Of a stretch of DNA of 27,878 nt, positions 1 to 6,453 are shown piece after piece. Below the pieces are notes generated by a model, which saw nothing but the letters and a program-made list of their open reading frames with translations, was not told where the DNA came from and made no database searches. This stretch comes from an uncultured Thermomicrobia bacterium (GTDB taxonomy: Bacteria; Chloroflexota; Chloroflexia; Thermomicrobiales; JALYUS01). Positions within the stretch are counted from its first letter, which is position 1, and every line of letters begins with the position of its first letter. The position numbers were made by a program, and so were the translations under genes. Location: contig CALBSO010000039.1 of assembly GCA_937968015.1 (NCBI GenBank), positions 1 through 27,878 on the forward strand, read 5' to 3'.

Positions 1-52
1 TCGTTCCTATCTCGCCCGTCCGTGGTATTGCCTACCACCAACTGCGTAAGTC
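1..52. mobile_element. Probable end of an insertion sequence at the window edge
   Basis: Read on the minus strand, the bases right after the TAG stop of the neighbouring gene are GGACTTACGCAGTTGG. This resembles terminal inverted repeats ('GGACTTACGCA...') of insertion sequences that I recall as common in cyanobacteria and Chloroflexota. The stop codon falls exactly at this junction. The element would run off the left edge, so neither its transposase nor its second end is visible. The family is not assigned. The call rests on one short terminal motif plus the truncated look of the adjacent gene. Confidence 0.4.
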
Positions 53-598
53 CTACATTTGAACATCCACGTAAGAAAGGATGTTTGTGCCGGGTTGACG
101 TTGTAGATCTGTGTAACCAAGTATTCCGCGGCCTTGTTGATCTAGTGGTCCGATATCGGATGCCGTTATCAGCACCTGAGTTGACAAGATATTGTCCTTG
201 ACGATTTGGCTGTTATAGTCGAAGTATACATACTGAAAATCGAGTAGACCGCCAACGAAATCATCATGCGTCCGCCAGTTTCCGGCAGCCGCGTCGGCCG
301 TTTGTGCCCACCCAGGGATAATTGTAACGGGTGAGTTGTATGTATAGCTGACTTGGCATGGATTGTGTATACCGGGGCTCGCTGGTCCACAGGAAACATA
401 ATTATAGTCATACCACCAACGAGCCGCATCAGGATAGATCGCGTAGGCATTCACTGACACTGGCATGAGGGCTGTGAACAATGTAACAGCGCATATGACC
501 GCGCCAAAATGGGAGACCAGCAGCGCGGGCCGCCGGTGTGCCATGCAACATCGTAGTATCATTCCCCTACCGATGAGACCACGCACCGTCGCTTTCAT
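53..598 (-). CDS. Secreted protein, probably truncated; possible matrixin-like protease N-terminal part
   Basis: The reading frame encodes 181 residues. A GGAGGG ribosome site lies 4-5 nt before the ATG at 598, which supports this start. Residues 1-50 form a long signal peptide: a basic start, then a hydrophobic stretch ending near VSVNAYA. The mature part is rich in Tyr, Trp and Asn, with segments such as NWRTHDDF and ITASDIG...GYTDL. These recall the region ahead of the zinc site in secreted M10/matrixin-like proteases. No HExxH motif is present, so if that assignment is right the catalytic part is missing. The frame stops exactly where an IS-like end begins, which suggests the gene was cut by insertion. 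Base composition is lower in GC than the neighbours. The family call is weak; secretion is fairly safe. Confidence 0.55.
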   Translation of the reverse strand: MKATVRGLIGRGMILRCCMAHRRPALLVSHFGAVICAVTLFTALMPVSVNAYAIYPDAARWWYDYNYVSCGPASPGIHNPCQVSYTYNSPVTIIPGWAQTADAAAGNWRTHDDFVGGLLDFQYVYFDYNSQIVKDNILSTQVLITASDIGPLDQQGRGILGYTDLQRQPGTNILSYVDVQM

Positions 599-656
599 AT
601 GACCCTCCTGACGGAAAATACTCTCGCCGCGCCGCTGACCCCCCTCTCAATTCACG

Positions 657-672
657 TATTGATGCGTCAATA
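657..672. promoter_or_regulatory. Perfect inverted repeat, possible operator
   Basis: TATTGA-TGCG-TCAATA is a perfect 6-bp palindrome with a 4-nt centre, about 60 nt upstream of the secreted-protein start at 598. It sits beside AT-rich sequence holding promoter-like hexamers on the minus strand (TTTACA followed by TAGTAT/TATTAT). It could be a repressor site for that gene, but nothing identifies a regulator. Confidence 0.3.
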
Positions 673-909
673 ATACTAGAATATCATAATTCCATGTAAA
701 GACAAATGACCTGATGACCTGACACCCGAAAACGGCGTCCATCACAAACAAAAGCCGTTTCTTCGCCTAATCCCCTGCGTGGTGAAAAATCCCTCGGAGC
801 CGCTCGGTCACCTCGGAATGCGGCGACATGAGCCCATTATTGGGCCGATTTTGAGCCTTCAAGGCACCACATGTTGCCTCACGAATAAATCTTACTCTGA
901 CCGGGGCCG

Positions 910-940
910 TTGCTGGCCACGACGTACTCTGTGCTATACT
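910..940 (+). promoter_or_regulatory. Extended -10 promoter for the propeller/repeat protein
   Basis: TGCTATACT (932-940) is an extended -10 element (TGnTATACT), with a weak TTGCTG at 910-915 and a 19-nt spacer. It lies about 60 nt upstream of the GTG start at 1002. The same TATACTG core recurs before the oxidoreductase gene and the ybaB gene in this window. Confidence 0.5.
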
Positions 941-1001
941 GCCGCGCACAGGGTGTGTTGTACGTACAGTTTGCATAATGTTGGGGCTCTTGAGGGTAAC
1001 T

Positions 1002-2666
1002 GTGAAGCAACGTCTCCCGATTCCACGGCTGCGGCGTCTCTCCGCCGCGCTCCTTCTCTTCACACTGTTGACTGGCATTGTACCGGCGCCGGTGCGCGCG
1101 GCGACGAGTGACCCGTTCAACATCAAGCCGGTGATGACCGCCGCCCCGACCGCCGACCAGGCCGATCCGGTGATGGCGGGCACGGTGATTGCCTGGGCGG
1201 ACCGCCGGACGGGTATCTTCGATGTCGTCACGTATGACACGGACGAAGGGCAGGAGCAGCGCCTCGCCCTCGCGGTCCCGCTGCCCGCACCGGGTACGGA
1301 ACGCAGCCAGCCCGCCTTAGACGGTCAGACGCTCGTCTGGGTGAACACGCCATCGCCGGACGCGACGCCGAGTAGCACGCCCGCCGCTACCGCGCCGCAA
1401 ACGCAAACGATCGGCGCGTATGACCTCACGCATCACAAGGTGATTCCCCTACCGAATATCGGCCCTGGCCCGAAGCGCCGCCCCTCCGTCAGCGGCCCGA
1501 TGATCGTCTTCGGTGACAAGCGGGGTGGCGACTGGGACATTTACGGGTATGACATGACGACGCGCACCGAATTTCCCATCGCAGTTGGTGGCGGCGCCCA
1601 CGGATATACTGCGATCAGTGGCGATACAGTCCTCTACGAGATGTACCACGACGGATCATGGGACGTCATGGGATACAACGTGAAGAACAAAGCGACCTTT
1701 CCCGTTGCCGCAGGCCCCGGCGATCAGGATTACCCGCAACTCTCGGGAAATACCGTTGTGTACATTGATCAGGGGCTTGCGGGCGGCAATCCGATGCTGA
1801 AACTGTACGATATTGAAACCAAGCAGACGAAGACGCTGACAAAAGATCATCGCGTCGCACGCCCGGCAATCAGCGGCGATTATGTCGTCTGGGAAGACTG
1901 GCGCAACGGCGCGCCGAATATTTTCGCCTACGACACGAAGAAGAATACCGAGTACACCCTTACGCGAAGCGGCGATGCGCGCGTCCCGTTCGTGGCGGGC
2001 AAATTCATCGGCTGGCTGAAGAGTGACGCCTTCAGTGCTCGCGTCACCACTGTGCAGTTAGTCTCGAAGTTGCCCTCGGATCGCCTCGAACCGCCGACCG
2101 TGCCGGAACCGGACGCGCTCTACTTCAAGGAGACGGGGCACTACATCAAATATGGTTTCAAAGAATTCTGGCAATCTCACGGCAGCCTCTCCTATTTCGG
2201 CTATCCGATCACGGAAGAGTTCCCGGACATCGCGCCGGACGGCCAGCAAGTCACGGTGCAGTATTTCGAGCGTTCCAAACTCGAATATGTGAAAGCGACG
2301 GGGGTGACGCGCATCGGTCTCGTTGGCACGGAACTGACGCGTGACCGCAAATTCAATCCCATCCCGCCATTTCCGGATACGACGGACCGCCGGTACTTCA
2401 AGGAAACCGGGCACTCGCTCGCGTCGGGCTTCAAGAAATACTGGGACGACAACAACGGCCTCAATACCTTCGGCTTCCCCATCTCCGAGGAGTTGACCGA
2501 GAGCGGCCTCAATGTCCAGTACTTCGAGCGGGGGCGGTTGGAATATCACCCCGAACTCCCGGAGGGCAAGCGCATCACTCTCGGCCGTCTCGGCGAAGAA
2601 TTGCTCGAAGGGCGCGGCTGGATCAAACCACCGCCGGTGGATACCACCCAATTCCCCGAACACTGA
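1002..2666 (+). CDS. Secreted TolB-like beta-propeller protein with two C-terminal LGFP-like repeats
   Basis: I place the start at GTG 1002, because GAGGG at 992-996 lies 5 nt before it; the upstream ATG at 978 has no ribosome site. The product is about 554 residues. A signal peptide (basic start, LSAALLLFTLLTGIV, ending near VRA) sends it out of the cytoplasm. A TolB/PD40-like propeller follows, seen as repeated blades such as GDKRGGDWDIYGYD, DGSWDVMGYN and WEDWRNGAPNIFAYD. Two C-terminal repeats (about 2119-2340 and 2395-2640) share the plan YFKETGH, GFKxxW, FGxPIxEE, QYFERxxLEY and LGxLGxEL. Such repeats are frequent at the ends of exported Chloroflexota proteins and are thought to bind cell-surface glycans; that role is inference. 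No catalytic motif is visible. It has its own promoter and a downstream hairpin, so it is probably monocistronic. Confidence 0.8.
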   Translation: MKQRLPIPRLRRLSAALLLFTLLTGIVPAPVRAATSDPFNIKPVMTAAPTADQADPVMAGTVIAWADRRTGIFDVVTYDTDEGQEQRLALAVPLPAPGTERSQPALDGQTLVWVNTPSPDATPSSTPAATAPQTQTIGAYDLTHHKVIPLPNIGPGPKRRPSVSGPMIVFGDKRGGDWDIYGYDMTTRTEFPIAVGGGAHGYTAISGDTVLYEMYHDGSWDVMGYNVKNKATFPVAAGPGDQDYPQLSGNTVVYIDQGLAGGNPMLKLYDIETKQTKTLTKDHRVARPAISGDYVVWEDWRNGAPNIFAYDTKKNTEYTLTRSGDARVPFVAGKFIGWLKSDAFSARVTTVQLVSKLPSDRLEPPTVPEPDALYFKETGHYIKYGFKEFWQSHGSLSYFGYPITEEFPDIAPDGQQVTVQYFERSKLEYVKATGVTRIGLVGTELTRDRKFNPIPPFPDTTDRRYFKETGHSLASGFKKYWDDNNGLNTFGFPISEELTESGLNVQYFERGRLEYHPELPEGKRITLGRLGEELLEGRGWIKPPPVDTTQFPEH

Positions 2667-2708
2667 CCGGGCATCCGATTCGATTCCAACACCCCCCAGT
2701 GACAGCAG

Positions 2709-2730
2709 GCGTTCCAGATTCCTGGAACGC
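2709..2730 (+). terminator. Hairpin downstream of the propeller gene
   Basis: GCGTTCCAG-ATTC-CTGGAACGC is a perfect 9-bp stem with a 4-nt loop, about 40 nt after the stop at 2666. There is no clear U-tract after it, so it may end transcription weakly or protect the 3' end of the mRNA. Confidence 0.5.
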
Positions 2731-2773
2731 GGCAGCATGCTTTCCGATCCGGGAAATCGTTGCCGTTGCCCTA

Positions 2774-2803
2774 TTGCAATCCGCAATGGTTATCTGGTAT
2801 ATT
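2774..2803 (+). promoter_or_regulatory. Sigma70-like promoter for the zinc-ribbon gene
   Basis: TTGCAA (2774-2779), an 18-nt spacer, then TATATT (2798-2803). TGG directly before the -10 makes it an extended -10 element. The preferred translation start at 2964 is about 150 nt further on, giving a long leader. Confidence 0.6.
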
Positions 2804-2963
2804 TGCGGTTAGCAACGTGATTGGACGAGCGGAGGAAGCGATGCACCCCGGACGAGTGGTGTGTTCCGCCGAAACCTACGAACAAATCCGGTCACTGCTG
2901 CGCTCGGACAGGTGTGGGGATGCCTGTAAAGCGGGATTTGGGGGAAGCAGGAGGGTTTCTGTC

Positions 2964-3290
2964 GTGGAGTTCTCAGATCGGACGCTCACATGCCGCGATT
3001 GCGGGAAACCGTTCACATGGACAGCGGGGGAGCAGGCATTTTACGCGGAAAAAGGGTTGGTCAACGAACCGGCCCGTTGCCCGGAGTGCCGCGCCGCGCG
3101 TAAGGTCCGCCTCGGCCTCGAACCACCACGAATGATGCACACCATCGTCTGCGCCGAGTGCGGCCAGGAAACGACGGTGCCGTTCGTCCCGCGGAATGGC
3201 CGGCCTGTCTTGTGCTCGTCCTGTTTCGCCAAGACGAAGGTGGCGGAAGAACGCGTTGAGCCAATGCCCGAAGTCGCTATCGCGGACTAG
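2964..3290 (+). CDS. Zinc-ribbon protein with CxxC-x17-CxxC domain
   Basis: The preferred start is GTG 2964: AGGAGGG at 2949-2955 lies 8 nt before it, and the frame opens directly into the conserved VEFSDRTLTCRDCG segment, giving 108 residues. An in-frame ATG at 2841 also has a strong site (GGAGG, 5 nt before) and would add 41 residues with two more Cys. The protein has two zinc-binding modules. The first is CRDC...CPEC with 25 residues between the pairs. The second is CAEC...CSSC with exactly 17 residues between the pairs, matching the CxxC-x17-CxxC family. These proteins are small, cytoplasmic and uncharacterised; nucleic-acid binding is plausible but unproven. It has its own promoter. The family call is firm; the start is moderately certain. 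Confidence 0.75.
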   Translation: MEFSDRTLTCRDCGKPFTWTAGEQAFYAEKGLVNEPARCPECRAARKVRLGLEPPRMMHTIVCAECGQETTVPFVPRNGRPVLCSSCFAKTKVAEERVEPMPEVAIAD

Positions 3291-3362
3291 CGATTCTCAT
3301 CGTGTGGGGCGACCAGACGGAGTGCGTCCCACAACGCCAGCTACCCTCGTAAAGACCAGTTA

Positions 3363-3390
3363 CGGAGGCAACACCTCCGGCGCTGTTGCC
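3363..3390. terminator. Hairpin between convergent genes
   Basis: Two mutually exclusive stems occupy this site between the zinc-ribbon gene (plus) and ftsK (minus). One is CGGAGG-CAACA-CCTCCG (3363-3379). The other is GGCAACA paired with TGTTGCC (3367-3390). A further 9-bp stem with one G-T pair lies near 3302-3332. None has a U-tract, but the position between convergent stops fits a shared terminator. Confidence 0.35.
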
Positions 3391-3398
3391 TCGCTTCG

Positions 3399-5801
3399 CT
3401 ATTCTTCCTCATCGTCCAGATAATCGTCCGTCACGGATTCGCTGTCAATCAATTGCCGCCGACGCGCCCCATCCTGCGGGCCGATAATGCCCTCGCGTTC
3501 GAGCGATTCAATCAGCCGTGCGGCGCGGTTGTAGCCGATCCGCAGGCGGCTTTGCAACATGCTCGTGCTCGCCCATCCCTGCTCGCGCACGAGTTGGCGC
3601 GCGCGATCAATCAGGTTATCGCCACCCGGTTCCTCGCGGATCGTCTTACCGTCGGTTGGGGGTTCGACGACCTCCGGCTTGTATTGCGGTTCGGGCGCGA
3701 GCATACGCCAGTGCGAGACGATCGCGGAAATATCCTTGTCTGAGACGAACGCGCCCTGAATGCGCTGCGGTTTGTCGGAGTCCGCCGCCTTATAGAGCAT
3801 GTCGCCGCGGCCGAGCAGCCGCTCCGCGCCGGGCGTATCGAGGATGACGCGGCTGTCAATCTGGCTCGTGACGGCGAAGGCGATGCGTGCCGGGAAGTTC
3901 GCCTTGATCAGCCCCGTGATCACATCCACCGACGGGCGCTGCGTGGCAAGGATGAGATGCATGCCCGTCGCGCGCGCTTTCTGGGCGAGGCGAACAAGCG
4001 CCGTCTCAATGTCGTCTGGCGCGGTCATCATCAGATCGGCGAGTTCGTCAATGATGATAACGACGTACGGGATATTCTCCGGCGGCTTCTCCAGATGCGG
4101 GCCTAGTTCCTTGCTCCGCTTGTGGTACGCCTCGATATTCCGCACGCCGGAGCGCATGAAGAGTTGGTAGCGCCGCTCCATCTCGGTCACGGCCCAGCGG
4201 AGGATGCCGATCACCTTCACCATGTCCGTGACGACCGGAGCGAGGAGATGCGGGATGCCGTTGTACTCCGACATTTCGACCATCTTCGGGTCCACCATCA
4301 CGAAGCGCAGTTCGTCCGGCGTCCGGTTGAGGAGCATGGCGGCGATCAGCACATTGACGAAGATGCTCTTGCCGCTTCCCGTCGAACCCGCGACGAGTAA
4401 GTGCGGCATTTTCGCGAGATCCGCCACCTGATAATGACCGTTCACATCGCGCCCAAGCGGAATCGGCAGTTTGGCCCGTGCGGCGGCGAAGTCGCTCGAT
4501 TCCAGCGCCTCCCGGAGTCCGACCGTGGCGATGGTGTTGTTCGGGATTTCGATGCCGATGCGGCTCTTGCCGGGAATCGGCGCTTCGATACGGAGCGCGG
4601 GCACGGCGAGGGCGAGGGCGAGGTCGTTCTGCAGTTCGGTGACGCGCCGCACTTTGACACCGATCCCCGGCTCCAGCGCATACTGCGTGACGGCGGGGCC
4701 GGGGTTGATCTCGCGCACCGTCGCCTCGACGCGGAAACTGGCGAGCGTCTGCTCGATCACCTGCGCCTTTTGTTCGAGGTCTTCCTCACTGACCGAGACA
4801 TCCGGGTAACGATCCATATGCGCGATCGTCGGCAGCGTCCAGCGCATCGGCTCGGCAACGGGAGGATCGGCTGCCTCCCTCGCCGGTTCTGCTTTCGCGG
4901 GCGGCGCGGCAGGAGGAGCAGGCGGATCCTTCCGGACAGTTCGCTGGGGGATCTCGGCTGCTCCGTCAGCCACGGAATCCGGCTTCGGCTCCGGGCGACG
5001 GATGATCGGTGGTGGTGTGAGAATCTGCTGCGGCGATGGCCCGATGTCATCGAGCAATGCGGCGCGCCCATTGCGCCCCTTCGTCGGCATGGGTGGCTCC
5101 AGCATCCGCGTCGGCATCGCGGTGGCAACAGTCGGCAGATCACCCATCCCGGCGTCATGTCGCTCCGGGCCACGTAACCGGGCGAGCAGGTATCGGAGTT
5201 CATTGTTCATGAAGATGCCAATGCCTGCGATCATGAGCGCGAGCAGGACGACGCCCGCACCGAAGGCGCCGAGGCTGCGGCTGAGGAACGCATTGATGAA
5301 ATAGCCGAGATACCCGCCGCCTTTGTGGCTTTCCGCCCATTGCAACGGGGCATCCGAGAGGCTATGCAGCAGCCCGAGAATCGCGAAGACGATCAGGCCA
5401 CTGCCGACGAGCGTGTGATAGGATGGCCCCGCACGCTTCTCGTCCTTCTCCAAGAAGGCGTCCGCCGCCCACACACCGATCAGCGCGGGCACCGCGACCG
5501 CGCCCCAGCCGAACGCGGTAACCAGCGTGCGCCGCCAGTAATCGAGCAGCCCGGTGCGCTCGCCGGCGAGCAGCGTGCCGATCGTCAGCAGCGCGAGGAC
5601 GATCAATCCGACGCCGATCAGATCGCGGCGGAGGCCGGGATGGAGCGCCATCCACGGTTCCGATCGCGGCCCGCGCGACGTTGTGCGCCTTGGTGCGGTG
5701 GTCTTTGGCCGCGGGGGGGCGCGACGCGGCGACTTCGTCGGTCGCCGCGCGGGTGGGGACGCATTCGACCGGCGTTTCGGTGTTGTCGCTGTTCCCGCCA
5801 T
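3399..5801 (-). CDS. ftsK: DNA translocase FtsK/SpoIIIE
   Basis: FtsK pumps DNA at the division septum and clears the chromosome ends before the cell closes. From the ATG at 5801 (GGGGAAGG upstream) the product is 800 residues, a usual length. The ATG at 5819 is a possible alternative, and the longer open frame up to 5969 runs towards the tRNA cluster and looks unreal. The N-terminus is very basic and rich in Pro, Arg and Thr, followed by about four membrane helices (HPGLRRDLIGVGLIVLALL onward). A Pro/Ala-rich linker leads to the alpha/beta motor, with Walker A GSTGSGKS near residue 470 and Walker B VIIIDELADLMM near 585. The C-terminus carries the winged-helix gamma domain (SMLQSRLRIGYNRAARLIE), which reads polar DNA motifs in known FtsK proteins. 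The protein ends in an acidic tail, DDYLDDEEE. Confidence 0.93.
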   Translation of the reverse strand: MAGTATTPKRRSNASPPARRPTKSPRRAPPRPKTTAPRRTTSRGPRSEPWMALHPGLRRDLIGVGLIVLALLTIGTLLAGERTGLLDYWRRTLVTAFGWGAVAVPALIGVWAADAFLEKDEKRAGPSYHTLVGSGLIVFAILGLLHSLSDAPLQWAESHKGGGYLGYFINAFLSRSLGAFGAGVVLLALMIAGIGIFMNNELRYLLARLRGPERHDAGMGDLPTVATAMPTRMLEPPMPTKGRNGRAALLDDIGPSPQQILTPPPIIRRPEPKPDSVADGAAEIPQRTVRKDPPAPPAAPPAKAEPAREAADPPVAEPMRWTLPTIAHMDRYPDVSVSEEDLEQKAQVIEQTLASFRVEATVREINPGPAVTQYALEPGIGVKVRRVTELQNDLALALAVPALRIEAPIPGKSRIGIEIPNNTIATVGLREALESSDFAAARAKLPIPLGRDVNGHYQVADLAKMPHLLVAGSTGSGKSIFVNVLIAAMLLNRTPDELRFVMVDPKMVEMSEYNGIPHLLAPVVTDMVKVIGILRWAVTEMERRYQLFMRSGVRNIEAYHKRSKELGPHLEKPPENIPYVVIIIDELADLMMTAPDDIETALVRLAQKARATGMHLILATQRPSVDVITGLIKANFPARIAFAVTSQIDSRVILDTPGAERLLGRGDMLYKAADSDKPQRIQGAFVSDKDISAIVSHWRMLAPEPQYKPEVVEPPTDGKTIREEPGGDNLIDRARQLVREQGWASTSMLQSRLRIGYNRAARLIESLEREGIIGPQDGARRRQLIDSESVTDDYLDDEEE

Positions 5802-5946
5802 TGTGCCCGCCTTCCCCATACGTACAAAATGCTTCCGGTACATTCTACACATGTCCGTACACAATTGCCATGTCTGGGTATGAAACGAGCAAGGAGCGTG
5901 AAAGGCGCTGGCAATAGACGATGAGCAAACCGCCCTGACACAGAAC

Positions 5947-5966
5947 GACCGCCCAACGAGGCGGTC
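5947..5966 (-). terminator. Hairpin downstream of the tRNA cluster
   Basis: GACCGCC and GGCGGTC form a perfect 7-bp stem around a 6-nt loop. On the minus strand it follows the tRNA-Arg 3' end by about 30 nt and leads into GTTCTGTGT, a weak U-rich tail. It separates the tRNA transcript from ftsK. Confidence 0.5.
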
Positions 5967-5994
5967 CATTTTCGTTGCGATTCATGGAAGGAAT

Positions 5995-6070
5995 TGGTAC
6001 GCCCGAGAGGACTCGAACCTCTGGCCTTTTGGTCCGCAACCAAACGCTCTATCCACTGAGCTACGGGCGC
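5995..6070 (-). tRNA. tRNA-Arg (anticodon GCG)
   Basis: The cloverleaf folds fully: acceptor GCGCCCG with CGGGCGT (first pair G-U), D arm GCTC...GAGC, anticodon stem TTTGG/CCAAA around loop TTGCGGA, and T arm AGAGG-TTCGAGT-CCTCT. With T at position 33, the anticodon is GCG, which reads CGC and CGU. The 3' CCA is encoded (5995-5997) after discriminator A. Most bacteria use ACG, modified to inosine, for these codons, so the G34 form is unusual. It is the last of three tRNAs on one likely transcript. Confidence 0.93.
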
Positions 6071-6121
6071 GCGTGCCGAGGAGCAGTATTGCATAGACGA
6101 TGCGCACTGTCAACGCGAGGC

Positions 6122-6211
6122 TGGCGGGTAGGCAGGGATTCGAACCCTGGGAACGCGTGAGCGCTCACTCGCTTAGCAGGCGAGCCCGATCGACCACTCC
6201 GGCACCTACCC
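6122..6211 (-). tRNA. tRNA-Ser (anticodon GCT)
   Basis: A class II tRNA with a long variable arm. Acceptor GGGTAGG pairs with CCTACCC; the anticodon stem CTCGC/GCGAG encloses loop CTGCTAA, giving GCT (codons AGC and AGU). The T arm is CAGGG-TTCGAAT-CCCTG. Discriminator G and an encoded CCA (6122-6124) follow. Its 5' end is only 8 nt from the 3' end of the upstream tRNA-Ser, so both come from one transcript. Confidence 0.95.
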
Positions 6212-6219
6212 TGGCTGAC

Positions 6220-6306
6220 TGGCGGAGAGGGTGGGATTCGAACCCACGAGGCTCATCACCCGGCTGTTTTCAAGACAGCTGCCATCAACCGCTCGGCCAC
6301 CTCTCC
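6220..6306 (-). tRNA. tRNA-Ser (anticodon TGA)
   Basis: A class II tRNA with a long variable arm. Acceptor GGAGAGG pairs with CCTCTCC; the anticodon stem GCTGT/ACAGC encloses loop CTTGAAA, giving TGA (codon UCA and, by wobble, other UCN). Discriminator G and an encoded CCA (6220-6222) are present. It is the first gene of the tRNA cluster, about 20 nt after a promoter and 147 nt downstream of serS. Confidence 0.95.
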
Positions 6307-6326
6307 ACGCGCTCGTGGCATGATGC

Positions 6327-6355
6327 AGTATGCGGCACGACGGGCGAATTCGCAA
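6327..6355 (-). promoter_or_regulatory. Promoter of the tRNA cluster
   Basis: On the minus strand TTGCGA (6355-6350), a 17-nt spacer and CATACT (6332-6327) form a sigma70-like promoter. The expected transcription start is about 14 nt before the tRNA-Ser (TGA) 5' end, typical for a stable-RNA gene. Confidence 0.55.
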
Positions 6356-6368
6356 GACGCGGGAAGTA

Positions 6369-6443
6369 GTCGGCAGTCGGCAGAAAGACGCGGCGAGTGG
6401 ACCGGCATCGCTTCTATTCGCAGTAACATTGCCGACTGCCGAC
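6369..6443. repeat. 14-bp inverted repeat between serS and the tRNAs
   Basis: GTCGGCAGTCGGCA (6369-6382) pairs perfectly with TGCCGACTGCCGAC (6430-6443) around a 47-nt loop. Each arm is itself a tandem GTCGGCA-type repeat. It starts 11 nt after the serS stop. It may be a serS terminator or a remnant of an interspersed repeat. Confidence 0.55.
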
Positions 6444-6453
6444 CGACGATTGC

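Larger units (their letters stand above)
599..1001. other. Intergenic region between divergent genes
   Basis: This stretch separates the minus-strand secreted gene from the plus-strand propeller gene. The left half (about 640-720) is clearly AT-rich and holds the palindrome at 657-672. The right part carries the promoter of the downstream gene at 910-940. Short open frames here on both strands lack ribosome sites and recognisable protein features, so I call no gene. Confidence 0.6.

Noticed and set aside
779..1111. 110-codon plus-strand frame before the propeller gene
   Set aside because: It overlaps the promoter and the signal-peptide codons of the real gene and has no ribosome site.
2058..2786. 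242-codon minus-strand frame over the surface-repeat gene
   Set aside because: It is a shadow of the two similar repeats; the plus-strand protein has a signal peptide and recognised domains.
4401..5177. 258-codon plus-strand frame within ftsK
   Set aside because: It is antisense to the FtsK linker and motor, Arg-rich and of low complexity, with no start signals.
5802..5969. N-terminal extension of FtsK
   Set aside because: It contains several Cys and no recognised FtsK features, and it runs up towards the terminator of the tRNA cluster.
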